A stretch of DNA of 64,000 bases, taken from the NCBI GenBank assembly GCA_964035795.1, contig OZ038323.1:1349172-1413171 (forward strand), given 5' to 3'. The notes beneath the pieces were generated by a model that was not told the origin of the DNA, searched no databases, and saw only the letters and a list, made by a program, of their open reading frames with translations. Below, in pieces: positions 36,801 to 47,574 of this stretch. This stretch comes from Pterobdella sp. o SKG-2022. Taxonomy: Eukaryota; Annelida; Clitellata; Hirudinida; Piscicolidae. The translations under genes were made by a program, and so were the position numbers. Numbering within the stretch: position 1 is the first letter of the stretch; each line of letters begins with the position of its first letter.

Positions 36801-38796
36801 AACTATTATTTATTAGCGATATTCTTTATCAATATAATGTAGCCACCGTCGGTGCTCTCTGGTGACGTCATGCACTATTACCATAATCACCTAAATCCCT
36901 CCAATCATCATTCATTTCACCATTTCAGTCACCTTTGGCAGCATCTTCAAGTTGTTAGTTTTTCGTTCCTCGGACCTGCTCATCAAAACATGAGTCATGT
37001 ATGTGCTATCATCATTTTTGATCTAACATCATTATAAAAAAGCTCGCTTATAAATAATTTGATATCAATATTTTTTATCTTATTTCAACAAAGTTCTATA
37101 ATGAAAATGTTGAAAATATAAATAACAATAATTACAGAGTGAGATTCTTGGTGTCGAGACCAATGCAGGTGACATCGGGAGGCAGGTCGTAAGAGTCGAA
37201 GTAGCGAGAGTCGATGCCTGGAAGGTGATTAGGCAGGTGTGATGATGGGGTGATTTGGTGGATGTGGTAATGAGGGTGTTGTATCATAGCTGGAAATTTA
37301 CCGTACAGTCGTTCTTCCTACACTACTATACGTCTGCGAAACATGGACTGTGTATAGTCGTAACGCCAGGCAGCTGAACTCTTTCCAAATGCGATGCCTT
37401 CGGAAATTGCTTCACAACATATGTCAAGACAAAGTGCCAGACACAGAGGTTATCCAAAAAGTTAAAATGGAAAGCATTCATGCGTTTCTCAAACGCTTCA
37501 AGCTCAGGTGGGCAGAGCATGTACTCAGAATGCCCGACAAACGTCTGTTAAAGCAACTGCTTTTCAGTGAGCAAGTGCTCTCTTGGAAGTCAGAAAAAGC
37601 GATACAAGGACACGCTAGAAGCTTTTTTGAAACATTGCAACATTGATCATGACACCTGGGAAAAAATAGTCTGAAACCGGCCTATCTGGCGCAGCACTTT
37701 TTCCACTGGTGTGTCGAGCTTTGAAGTGAGGCATGTGGAAGAGCAGGAGCAGAGACGCCAGCGTCGCAGAATAAGAGTGAGTACTGCCTCTTTTACTTCA
37801 GCGTATCCCTGTCCACACTTCTCAAGGCAATTTAGTGCGAAGATTGGTCTGACCAGCCATCTTCGCACCCACAGAACCCAGGAATAGAAGTTGTGGTTGT
37901 CTTCGCCCTCGAAGAAAGAGCATCATCATCATCATGTATTATAGGAAAGATTGTAGGGTGGTCTAGATATGAACATATTTGTTCAAACATGATGCTCTCA
38001 AGTGTTTGAGGATCAGAACAAATAAGATAAACAATGATGGAAATAATATCGACGTCAGTGCAAAAATAAAATGTGAATGTTGAAAAATAATAATAAGATA
38101 ATAAGAACATTCACATATTGAAATAAATTAGTTGTAGAAATGTAAATAATGATGATTTTAAGGTCAAAAAACACAAAGTATTCATTTTGAAAGACACTTG
38201 ATAATGTAAGCTAGTTTTACGAAAAGCTTCTTGTCTTTTTTAATATAAAAACTTTGTGTTTGTTGACCTTACAACTTTATTTAGACTTCTATACCTTTCT
38301 TCAATAATGATGCTTAGAGTTTATTTTTATTTAATGATGATGATGATTTTCGTTTAATGTGATGTAATGCGGTATTTATAAAGCGCTTTTCCTTATAGAT
38401 CAAAATGCTTGCTACAAACTTAATGTAGCGAAAACACACTGTGGACAGGTGCTAATTGTCGGCCACGTGGGATCGAACCAGGTGACTAAATAATTAGTCT
38501 AATGTTCTGCCCCTGAGCTATACGGGCCGCCTATGATTTAATAATTTAAAATATTATTTATTTTTGAATAATTATTAAATAATAGTTTTTACATAATTAC
38601 ATGATGATTGTTAATTATTTTTATATAAAAGTTGAGTTGAAGTTAGACCTATGATGAAGGGCGTGGGGGAATGCAGAACGTATGAGAGGGTCAGGGGGCA
38701 TAAGGGGATGTAGGGGCATTGCCAGTGCAGAGGGAATATCATCTGTTAAAGGAAGGTTAATAAATAGATAAAGAGAAAAAAAGGAAAAAAGGAAGA

Positions 38797-38835
<39 letters not shown>

Positions 38836-41800
38836 CTTAAGCTGCATTCATCCACCTTCAGGCAGGTGCAGAAAGGGATTGAGTTTTTTGGCATTTTTTT
38901 ACGTGATTTGGCATTCCTTGTTTCTTGAAATATTTTCCACAGAATTGACATTTGGTTGTTTTTTGAAAGTTAGTGGTATGCGATAGTCTGATGTGGTTCG
39001 CTAATCCGGTTTTATTGAGGCATATTTTGTTGCAAGTAGGACATTTTAGATCCGTTTCAGATTTATCATTTTCTTTTTTGCGGTCCTTCTAGCCCTTCTC
39101 TTCTGTTTCCTTGAAATGGTTTAAATCATGGAGTTTAGTATTAATCTCTCTTCGCCAGAGGTTCCTGTTTAAGGCTTTTGTTCTCCTTGTTGAGACCATA
39201 TCTAAACTTTTAAGATCCGCATTTACCACATCATGCCACCGTTGTTTCTGTTTTCCGTGTAGCCTTTTACCTTCATTGATTTTGATCACTACTAGTTGTT
39301 TTGGTAGACGTGAATTTTCCATTCTCTGTATGTGGCCAAGCTATCTGAGCCGTAGTAAGGTTTCTATGCGCCCAATGTTTGCACGGTTTCTTATTTCAGT
39401 TTCTTATTTTATCAAAGAGACAAACCTTGCAAGCATTGATTGACAAAGGTATTTAGACGTTGAAGATGGTGGTTGAGTGGCGCCCATGATACACTTCCGT
39501 ACAGTAAGACTGGTAGTACCACCGCCTTGAACAGTCTACATTTAGTACTGCATTTTATTGCTAGTTGATACCATACCAGTTTATTCAAGCATCCAAATGC
39601 CACTGACGCTTTTTTAACCTGGGCATCCACTTCTGTGTCTAACAATACCTCGTTGGTGAGAAAGACTCCCAAATATTTAGTGTTTCACTTCTTCAATTTT
39701 TTCTATTAAATTGTTGTTGGGAGTGATTTTTAGGAGTATCTTTTGTTTTGGTATCATCATATTTTTTGTTTTTTCGATATTTATTTTTAAACCGAACATT
39801 TCCAATCTGATGTTTATCGTTTCCATTAATCAGTTTAGGTCATCATAGTTAGTACTGATTACGACCATATCGTCAGCATACAAGAGATTTTGAACTATTG
39901 TGCATCTATCCATATTATCTTTGCTATTCATCAAAGGAGCATTGAGGTTGTACATAACTTGTGCTCTAATATGTTTGTGTGTTTCTGATACGCTATCTGT
40001 AATAGCATTCAGATATAGGTTGAACAGCAAAGGAGATAGTATATCACCTTGTTTTAGTTCTGTTCTAATCGAAAACTCTTTAGACATATGGCCTTCAAAT
40101 CTAACTACTCCTTGGGTGCCATCATGAAAAGCTTTTAATATATTTATGATCTTGACTGGCAAGTTGTATGAACGGCATAGCACTTTCTATAGGGCATTGC
40201 GATTGACTGAGTCATATGCTTTGAATATATCAACAAAACATAAGTAGAGGGCTGTGTTGTATTCTTTGGCTCGTTGAATAAGAATGCGGAGATTAAATGA
40301 TTGGTCAATGCAGCCTCGATTTGAGTGAAAGCCACATTGACTTTCGTTTATTTGGTGGTCCATTATTGGGTTGAGCCGATTTAGTATAGCTCTACTTACT
40401 ATTTTGCTTGCTGTGCATAGTAGTGCAATTCCCCTATAATTGTTACAGTCTGATCTTTGTCCCTTTTTGAAAACTGGAAGAGTTATTTGTTTTTTCCAGT
40501 CTTGAAGGATGCGCTCTTCCAACTATATTTAACCTGCCAGTATTTTAATCTAGTTCACAGTTGCTTCAGAGGCTAGAATTAGGATGTCAGTGCTTATATC
40601 ATATATTCCTGGAGCACTGTTTTTTTTAAAACTGTTATAGCGCTATTTCTATTTCTTGTTCTGATAGAGGAGCTGTCAATTGGTCAAGATCGTACTGAAT
40701 ATTACATTTTGGTAGAACTTCTTATGTAGCATCGTCAATTTTTGTATCCACGGTTATTAATTTTGTGAAGTATTGGTGCCATCTTTGCGATTTTTGTTTT
40801 GGTGTTGAAATTTTTGTTGCACCATCTGAGTTTAATAAACTTTGATATTGAATATGACGTGATCTGCCTATCGATTTTAGTGATTTGAGAAGAGAACCAC
40901 CTCGACCAAGTTTCATATTGATCTCTGCTAATTTTTCCGCTTCTTTAGTTTTCTCATCCCACCAGTTGTTCGAGGCATTCCTTTTTTCTTTCTTTTTTTA
41001 ACAAATTATATTGATTTCTAAGTTTGATTGGGATTGAATATACTCTTTGCCGCAATTGTGAGATTTGAAAATGTGTGTCACTTTTTTTTGTAAGGGTTTT
41101 CAAGTTTTCTGTAACCCAACTTTTTTCAGCTTTAGTTGCTTTTTTCGGAAATAATTGAGTTATTGTTGTTTTTATTGTTGATTTGAAACCATCCCATTTC
41201 TCATTTACATTACTGTGTTTTCTTTTATGTAAACAGTGTTTCATTTCATTTTGGATTTTTTCTATTGTTTCGTTGTCGAGGTTAAAGATGTCTGGCTTAT
41301 GATGTCTGAAATTATTATTATTGGTTTTTATTTTTTGTCTTTTGTAGTCAATTCTCATTTTTGATACTACTGGGTTGTGGTCTGATATGTGTGTTGACTG
41401 TCTGTGTATTCTGGTGTCAAAGATTGAGGGTCTGAACTTTTGATTGACTAGGATGTAGTCTAGCACATGTCCTCCTTCCTTCTGGTTCTGATGTGTCCAA
41501 GACCACTGGTGAATTTTTTTGTGAAGAAATACTGTATTTGTGATCACCAATCCATGTTTGTTGTAGAAGTCCAAAAGCCTTTCACCATTGTTGTTGCATT
41601 TATCAGGATTATGTACTCCATGAAGTCTTGTGGGCTTAATAGCTGGACCAACTCAAGCATTAAAATCTCACCAACAACATATATTTGTGGTTTACTCCTT
41701 TGATAGTATGCTGAAGTTGAAAATAGAACTCATCTGATGTAGAGGGGTCACTAACTTCTGTTGGAGCATATACAGAAATAATACTCAGCCAGATTTTGCC

Positions 41801-42381
41801 CAATTTGAGTCTTATTTTCAATGATCTATCATTGATTGGGAAGAAAATATTTTTTTTCTTCCAAGCAGTTCTCAGATAGCCAATAAGAACTACTGCTGTG
41901 CCTCTCTGATTACTACTATGTTTAAATGCAGAGCCTGAATACACAACAGTAGCATTTTCCACCTCCAAGACACCACACCCAGACCACCTCACTTCAGAAA
42001 GTGCCATTGCAAGAACATTATTTTTTTCCATTGTGGCAATGACATTACGGAGGCGTGTTTAATTTTGTAGGATTGCCTAGACTTCTTACGTTCCAGCAGC
42101 CAATTTTGAAATTTTTTTCCCTTTTTATACTGAAGATATCTTGTTGCGTTTTTACGTTTTGTTCTTGGTGAGTTATCAATTCTACACAAGATTTGAAAGT
42201 TTAACTTGTCTGTTTATCCGCCATTTTGCTCTTCTTGAATTTTTTAGTCACAAAAAAAATTTTCAAAATATAGATAAATATTTTGATATATACTTCAACT
42301 ATTTGACTGGATAAATTCTTCAAATAACAACGAAACAGACAAGAGTTATCAAACCCATTTTTACGTGGGCTTAACGTAAAG

Positions 42382-42412
<31 letters not shown>

Positions 42413-45400
42413 GATAATAGATAGGTAAATAGAAAGGTATGTAAATAGATACAGCGGTGATGGCCTCAGAGACGGAAGTGAGGACGGAGGGCCGCAGAGA
42501 GTGTACCAGGATCTTGTGCTCCAACAACACTGCCAACAACAACATGGCGCTGTTGTGGGGCTCCAAGTTTAACAAGACGTCACTAAATGATGCCCCTCTG
42601 TTTGGTGATGTGGTGATTGATGGATGTTTGGAGGGATGATGGGTGGTGGAGAGATAATGGGTGGTGGTGAAAAAACGGGTGAACAGCTGAATGATAATTG
42701 GTGGAGAGATGCTGGGCCAATGAAGAGATGATTGGTGGATGGAGAGTGATGGGTGGTGGAGGAGTGATGGATGATGGATGGATAGAAAGATGATGGGTGG
42801 ATGGAGAGATGATGGGTGGATTGAAGGATGATTGATGGATGGAAGGATGATTGGTGGTGGAGTGATGATGGGTGGATGGAGAGATGATGGGTGGATGAAA
42901 TGATGATGGGTGGTGAAGAGATGATGGATGGATGATGGGTGGTGGAGAGAGAATAAAAAGATGAATGAAGATAAATGATGACGAGTGGAGGAATGATGAT
43001 CAGGTTAAAGAGTGATAAATGGATGGGTGGGAAAATATAAAACTCATGAAAACAACAAAAAAATGTAGGAAAAATAAAAAATATGATGGATGGGAGAACA
43101 AACGTTTTGGGCAGAGGAGTGTCATCCGGTTGAGAAAGGATGATGGATGTGGAAAATAACTGTGAATTTTTATCAGTTTGTTGATTTTAACTCTAATAAT
43201 ATAAGTTATTATAATTATTGTAATCATATGTAATTTAATAGATTGAATGAAAACGATATAGTTTTAATGAACCTGTATGATAATACGAGGTCTCTGAATT
43301 GAAGGCATGGGAATTTCAGTGAGAAAGTGAGCTATGTGCCTGTTGGTGTTTGTGATGATTTATTTATCATACTGAAAACAAATATTTAAACACACCTAGA
43401 CAAACCAATCAATACCATAATATAGACACTGTCTAATATTCAGCAAAGAAATTATTTTTTAAAGCAGTGGCCTCTCTTCACAAATGAATAAAAGTTGCTC
43501 AAAGTGGAAAAACATTTCCAGCACACACAGACCTTTCGAGGGACACTTGGTGACACAGGGTATCTTGGTTCGAGAATACGATCCTGTAGATGTAGAAGAG
43601 GAACTTTTTGAAAGTGTCGAAGAAGGGGCACCTTGACAATAAACATATGCTCTTGTTCTGATACACTCTTAACTTTGTTGTTGGCGGAGATTGTGATGTT
43701 GTCGGCGATGTTGAGAATGTTTTTGTAGGTATTTGGAGTGGTGATTGTGGCGTTAATGATTGCACTGAGAGTGGTGTTGTTTCGGTATTTGTTGATTGTT
43801 GAGCAACAAATGTTGTGTTTCCTGAAGAATCTGCAACATTGTTATGTGGCTGCCAGTTTATTAATGTGCTTGTTGAGGTAGTTGCTTTAGTGTGTGTTGT
43901 TGTGTTTTCTAAAGAGGTATGCAGAGTAGCATCAGGTGATTTGTTGGGTGCATTGTTGTTGTGTTCACAGATTTGTTGCACATTCTCAGCACTGCCACCA
44001 AGTTCCCCTCTGTACTCGCTTGATGACCCACTCGACACAGACCTACTCAGTGCATCTCCACTCACCTGACTCGAACTACAACTATCATCACCCACCAAAC
44101 CTAGAGCCATCTTGTGGGCCAGTGAGAGTTTGTCAACCTCCTCTTGAGGCACCTCTTCATAAAAGATCACGGCCCCTCCATAAACCTTCTGAGCAGAAAG
44201 GCCTGATGTGAGGATGAATGTGGAGAAGACAGGGTTGGGTGTTTGTTGGCAAGACTTCCAGCTCTCAAGGGTGGCTCCCATGGGAAGGCAGAACATGGAA
44301 ACCTGGTCTAGGAGAGGTTGGTTTGGAAGATCTTCCTCAGGGTACCTGCCTATCAGAGCTGATGGGAGCAGAAAGTTTAATGATTTTAAATGTCTCATTG
44401 ATGCAATAATTCCAATTTTTGGAAAAGAATGTAATGTAATGCGGTATTTATAAAGCGCTTTTCCTTATAGATCAAAGCGCTTGCTACAAATTTAATGTAG
44501 CGAAAACACACTGTAGAACAGTTGCTAATTGTCGGCCCACGCGGGGTTGAACCCGGTAACTTTTAGATAATTAGTCTAATGCTCAACCATTGAGCTATAG
44601 GGGCTGAAGAAATGCCTAGAAAATGAAAAGGTTATAAAAAGTAACATACAAGGGTTGAAAGGCAAACAGTACTGCTTGGCCATGGACTTTTTGTAGCATA
44701 ATCTCACATCCGACCCCATCATGCCCTTGTTCAAACTTTTCGGAATCATGCAGTGTGTGTGAGGTGCTGTTTCATTCTGTCCAAACATTTCAGCTATTAA
44801 TGATTGTTTCATTTACTGCACACTAGTATTATTATTATTATCATTCATTCAATGTCTTTTGTCTTATATCATGAGGTTAGATGGTATGTAACTTTGAAAA
44901 CGTTTATGAAATTATAACCACAAATAAGTTAAAGGTAGCAAACTTCCAAATGAGATTGTTATTTGTCATTCAAAACAAATGTTTCCTATACAAAAGTGAA
45001 TGAAGGTTAGATGCAGAAACCTTATTAAGAAGCACAATGCAGATGTCCATGACGACAAGGGTGCCTGAGGGGATGTGTGGAGAGGCTCTCCTGAAGGTGA
45101 TAAAGATTTTGGTGGTGCTTGATGCAGAGTTGTTGACATTGGCAATCCTGTTGCCCACTGTTTTGTCAATCACCTTACAATCAGACATCAGACGCTCCTT
45201 GTTGTCCTTGTTCTCATACTGCACACTGATGATAAGAAAACTACATCTAATATTTGATATGAATAGAAATATACATTCAAATAACATAAATCATTTATTC
45301 ATGTTAATTAAAACACAATTTGAAAAAAAATACTGTTGATTTCTGAAAGAACAATATTAATATTTCTCGTGAAATTACATCAAATATCATATAAAACAAA

Positions 45401-45713
45401 TTTGAAACCCAATATCAAGAATAGGTGGTTTGTCTCGCCCTCTGCGATAGCACAGATACATCTCATGAGCTCGAAGGGATCCATGGTTGAGATCTGCTGG
45501 ATATCCAGATGGTGTCACCTCAATGCATTTGAAATTATTGGGAACTTGTTCGCCCACAGTTTTGTTCAGCACAGCCAATTCTACGATTGGGTCTTGAGGA
45601 TGTGATGTTTTGTGGCATGATTCGTTTGGTATCAATTCTTCAAGCGGTTTTAAAGGTTTCGACCAATCCAAACCTGCTACTACAAAATAATCTGCAACTT
45701 TTTTATCTTCCAT
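26444..45713 (-). CDS. DENND4: DENN domain-containing protein 4 (Crag-type Rab GEF), 27 exons
   Basis: DENND4/Crag proteins activate Rab10 (and Rab11 in flies) in polarised secretion. Exons 5' to 3': 45409-45713, 45021-45225, 44650-44776, 43533-44358, 43273-43339, 43104-43159, 42453-42597, 38649-38742, 37136-37217, 36933-36975, 36550-36687, 36322-36463, 36046-36235, 35921-35980, 35531-35864, 34252-34380, 33183-33546, 32071-32922, 31596-31778, 31247-31436, 28706-28777, 28320-28371, 27916-28151, 27630-27789, 27278-27532, 26841-27057, 26444-26610. The sum is 5691 nt, 1896 residues, all phases consistent. Domains: MABP ([25 protein letters not shown]), tripartite DENN ([38 protein letters not shown]-like [32 protein letters not shown]), a PPR-like unit ([20 protein letters not shown]), a Q-rich linker, a CxxC pair (CNKC ... 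CQFC) and the C-terminal block [22 protein letters not shown]. The paralogue (A/B/C) cannot be named; invertebrates usually have one gene. The exon 25/26 border (27278/27057) has one alternative. Confidence 0.95.
26612..26760. repeat. (TG)n microsatellite abutting DENND4 exon 27 acceptor
   Basis: Almost pure TG repeat from 26612 to about 26705, then TG-rich. On the minus strand it is (CA)n running straight into the acceptor CAG before exon 27, so no pyrimidine tract is left. Confidence 0.95.
27098..27139. repeat. (ATC)n microsatellite
   Basis: Tandem CATCATCAT in the DENND4 intron between exons 25 and 26. Confidence 0.9.
27791..27873. repeat. (TG)n microsatellite abutting DENND4 exon 24 acceptor
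   Basis: Pure TG repeat of about 80 bp. On the minus strand it is (CA)n that ends in the acceptor CAG directly before exon 24 (27789). Confidence 0.95.
28505..28698 (+). mobile_element. tRNA-derived SINE, copy 3
   Basis: The only plus-strand copy. It reads A box TAGCTCAATGGTTGAGC, B box GATTCGATCCC, body, tail AAGCGCTTTATAAATACCGC and TTACATTACAA followed by a (TAA)n run. It lies in DENND4 intron 21, between exon 21 (28706) and exon 22 (28371), ending only about 8 bp from exon 21, so it forms the start of that intron on the gene strand. Confidence 0.92.
28828..30971 (+). mobile_element. Decayed Gypsy (Ty3) LTR retrotransposon
   Basis: LTRs start TGTTACAGAGATTAACTAT: left 28828 to about 29033, right 30753-30971 ending CTTACA, with a polypurine tract GGTGGGAAGG before the right LTR. 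Inside: a gag-like [17 protein letters not shown], a nucleocapsid knuckle remnant [15 protein letters not shown], a protease-like [18 protein letters not shown] where the DTG active site reads NTS, and an integrase tail [13 protein letters not shown]. Reverse transcriptase, RNase H and the integrase core are deleted. It sits in DENND4 intron 20, opposite to the gene. The left LTR carries a MITE remnant. Confidence 0.87.
28885..28963. mobile_element. MITE end inside the 5' LTR
   Basis: TTGAATAATAACACGAAGCT and the next 60 bp match the left end of the 22.8 kb MITE, including GTTGAACTCACATTATCAAG. The right LTR lacks this insert, so it entered after the Gypsy element, and its right half was lost. 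Confidence 0.78.
33748..34185 (+). mobile_element. LINE 3' fragment
   Basis: Located in DENND4 intron 16, antisense to the gene. It reads [65 protein letters not shown]. This is the usual RT tail with the LAGH and GRPxxT blocks. A stop interrupts the upstream part. It ends in a short (ACT)n run. Confidence 0.85.
34490..35530. other. DENND4 intron 15
   Basis: About 1.1 kb between exon 15 and exon 16 (the intron runs 34381-35530). No element or exon recognised. Confidence 0.5.
37275..37935 (+). mobile_element. LINE 3' fragment with one C-terminal C2H2 finger
   Basis: Located in DENND4 intron 8. It reads [60 protein letters not shown], then after a stop [20 protein letters not shown] followed by RTH. 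The finger's second Cys is Phe (CPHF). It ends near a (CAT)n tail at 37921-37935, typical of this LINE group. Inactive. Confidence 0.87.
38160..38275. mobile_element. MITE, diverged
   Basis: Outer inverted ends AAGGTCAAAAAACACAAAGT and ACTTTGTGTTTGTTGACCTT. Inside, TTTTACGAAAAGCTTC and GATAATGTAAGC match (inverted) the AAGCTTTTCGTAA and CACATTATC part of the 22.8 kb MITE. Confidence 0.72.
38358..38528 (-). mobile_element. tRNA-derived SINE, copy 4
   Basis: Same family: GGTTCGATCCC B box, tail AAGCGCTTTATAAATACCGC. Located in DENND4 intron 8. Confidence 0.9.
38800..42370 (-). mobile_element. Nearly full-length single-ORF LINE with endonuclease, RT and two C2H2 fingers
   Basis: On the minus strand an ORF-like region runs from ATGGCGGAT (42224) to about 38860, near 1120 codons. 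In order: endonuclease start [59 protein letters not shown]; then [80 protein letters not shown]; then the tail [34 protein letters not shown]; then fingers [20 protein letters not shown] and [20 protein letters not shown]. Several stops and frameshifts mean it cannot make a protein. The 3' UTR is very short. It is flanked on both sides by (TATC)n in element orientation. It fills DENND4 intron 7. Confidence 0.92.
38803..38835. repeat. (GATA)n tract at the LINE 3' end
   Basis: AAAGATAGATAGATAGATAG tract, read as (TATC)n on the LINE strand immediately after its 3' UTR. Confidence 0.92.
42378..42425. repeat. (GATA)n tract at the LINE 5' end
   Basis: Imperfect GATA repeat directly upstream (element orientation) of the LINE 5' end, about 30 bp from DENND4 exon 7. 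Confidence 0.92.
42610..42960. repeat. Degenerate GATGATGGGTGGATGGAGA minisatellite
   Basis: Located in DENND4 intron 6. Variable units of about 20-24 bp. No coding sense. Confidence 0.85.
44429..44605 (-). mobile_element. tRNA-derived SINE, copy 5
   Basis: Same family, in DENND4 intron 3. The B box has drifted to GGGTTCAACCCC; the A box reads TAGCTCAATGGTTGAGC. Confidence 0.9.
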
Positions 45714-46159
45714 TTATTTTTAAATGATCGTTTAAGGTTTTAGCTTTTTTTACTTCAATAATTTTACATCCTGCTAGAATGTTATAAAGTCTGTTTCAAA
45801 CTTTATAGAACTTGTAAAACTGATGAATTTATTTTTTATACTTTTGAAAAATAATGAACAAAATAATTAAATAACGTTTCGATGTGTTTATGAAACTCTG
45901 TGGACATTTGATTGAAATGCGACTTATAATGAAAATTTCATTCAATTACAAAATATTTTTGAGTTAAAAAATTATTTCGAAATTTGAACAAAAAAACATT
46001 GTTGAATTTAAAATTTAAATAATTTTTTTTTGTTACAAATTATTGAAATTAATGAAAATTTGTATTTAAAAGTAAAAAGTCGACAAAATTTTAATTTATA
46101 AACCTTGTCTTTTATAAATTGAGTTCGATACTTAATAGTTGATTTAAATTTTTATTGAA
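45714..46159. promoter_or_regulatory. Divergent promoter region, DENND4 / MANBAL
   Basis: 446 bp of very AT-rich sequence between the two start codons. The 5' UTRs and promoters of both genes must lie here. No single motif stands out. Confidence 0.5.
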
Positions 46160-46586
46160 ATGGAAGAAGAAGCTTTAGACAAGTAATTTTGAGTTTTTTA
46201 ACCATTTGTTGGAATTGCTGTTCTCCACTATGAACCTCATTTTAGTGAATTTTTTTTTTGCATTCCATAAGACTGATTGACTCTAGTGGGAATCCAACAT
46301 TCGATTTAATCTTGCGAATAGGGCTCTATATAGGAGCTGCTTTCCAACTTTTCTGTCTGCTTGCGGTGGTCTTTCTACCATTTCCAAACACTCAAAATGT
46401 TATTATGTTTTTAAAAAATTATTTCATAGCTTAATTCATAGGTTTATAAAAAATTTGTGATGGTTTTGTTAGGTGGAAGTAACATCAGGGGAGATCAAAG
46501 AAAACCACCAGGATGCCCACAAAAATGATTTTAAAACATCCAACAAAAAGTTGTCAAAAAAGATGGAGAAAAAAAAGAAAAAATAA
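46160..46586 (+). CDS. MANBAL: MANBAL-like small membrane protein, three exons
   Basis: MANBAL is a short, conserved single-pass membrane protein of unknown function. Exons 46160-46182, 46272-46398, 46473-46586 have matching phases and give 87 residues, against about 85 in vertebrates. The middle exon encodes NPTFDLILRIGLYIGAAFQL then FCLLAVVFLPFPNTQN, which matches the vertebrate membrane helix in pattern and position. The N-terminus is MEEEALDKLIDSSG, and the C-terminus is a lysine-rich tail (SKKMEKKKKK). It is too short and too split to show up as a simple open frame. The helix is hydrophobic from about residue 20 to 45. Confidence 0.85.
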
Positions 46587-46589
46587 AAT

Positions 46590-47570
46590 CTCACACAAAT
46601 CCTTTTCAAAAAATTAATGTTTTTCTACCTCATTTTTGGTTTATTTTGGAAAAGTATTGTTTAGTTATTAAAAATTAGCATTTTTTGTTTTCAAAATTAT
46701 AATTAAACCAATTTTATGCACACTGTTTTAAATTTCAATTTATATGGTGTTAAACTTCTTAAATGTTTTTTTTATAGCCACTTTATTGCTTATAGTGAGC
46801 CCATTCAAAAAACTAAAAATTTAAAAAAAATGTTTTTTTCTATTTTTGGTTAGTAAATTTATTCCACGATTTGCATTGTTCATCATTTCTATTAATTTTT
46901 ATATCTTCATTTAGTTTTCATATACATTCTCTACAATAAAATTATGAATGAGATTATAGTGGTAAAATCTTTAAGAGTATATAAATTCCATCAATGTAAC
47001 TTTTTAGAGACATCATATGTATTTTTCTTCAATATTTTGTAATGAAAAGCATTAATTGAGAGGACTTTAATACATTATTGAGAATCAAGAGCTATAATTT
47101 TCACTAACGTTTTATGATAAGGCTAAACTTATGGAAAATTATAGCTTTTGATTCTCAATGAATTTATTAAAAATTCATTTTAATTGCATCAATATTTTCA
47201 TGGAGAGATTTTATGCCATTATTGTGTTCAGAAAGGATGCTGGTGGTCTGCCTCTTTTTCTCTTAGTGTTCTTTAGAGCTTTTCTTTTTTTTCTGGTGGT
47301 GGCTTATGTTTCCAGCATTTACAATCTTCATCTCACTGCCAGGTGTAGTGGTGGCTGATGGAGTCACACTCTTCATGATACCTGTGAGTGCACTTTTTTC
47401 AGTCATTGTAGTGCTTTTTTTGGAAAGAGTATTAATTTTTTGGACTTAGTATTGAGTTTCTGATGCTTTCAGAGCCTGTCCAGGCATTCAAGCATGAGTT
47501 TTGTATTGTTTGAAAAGTTTCTTGATTGATTTGTCCAACATTGATATAGGTGGGGTATTGGATTTGCACT
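46590..47570. other. MANBAL 3' flank and unassigned sequence
   Basis: AT-rich. An inverted pair GAATCAAGAGCTATAATTTT (47089-) and AATTATAGCTTTTGATTCTC (47138-) is present. At 47.06-47.57 kb the minus strand reads basic, Ser/Lys-rich fragments (SALTGIMKSVTPSATTTPG, HHQKKKKSSKEH) that could be host or retroelement; no assignment. Confidence 0.4.
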
Positions 47571-47574
47571 ATTA

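Noticed and set aside
44429..44605. tRNA gene
   Set aside because: A and B boxes are present, but the sequence continues into the SINE body and tail and recurs five times; no proper acceptor stem.
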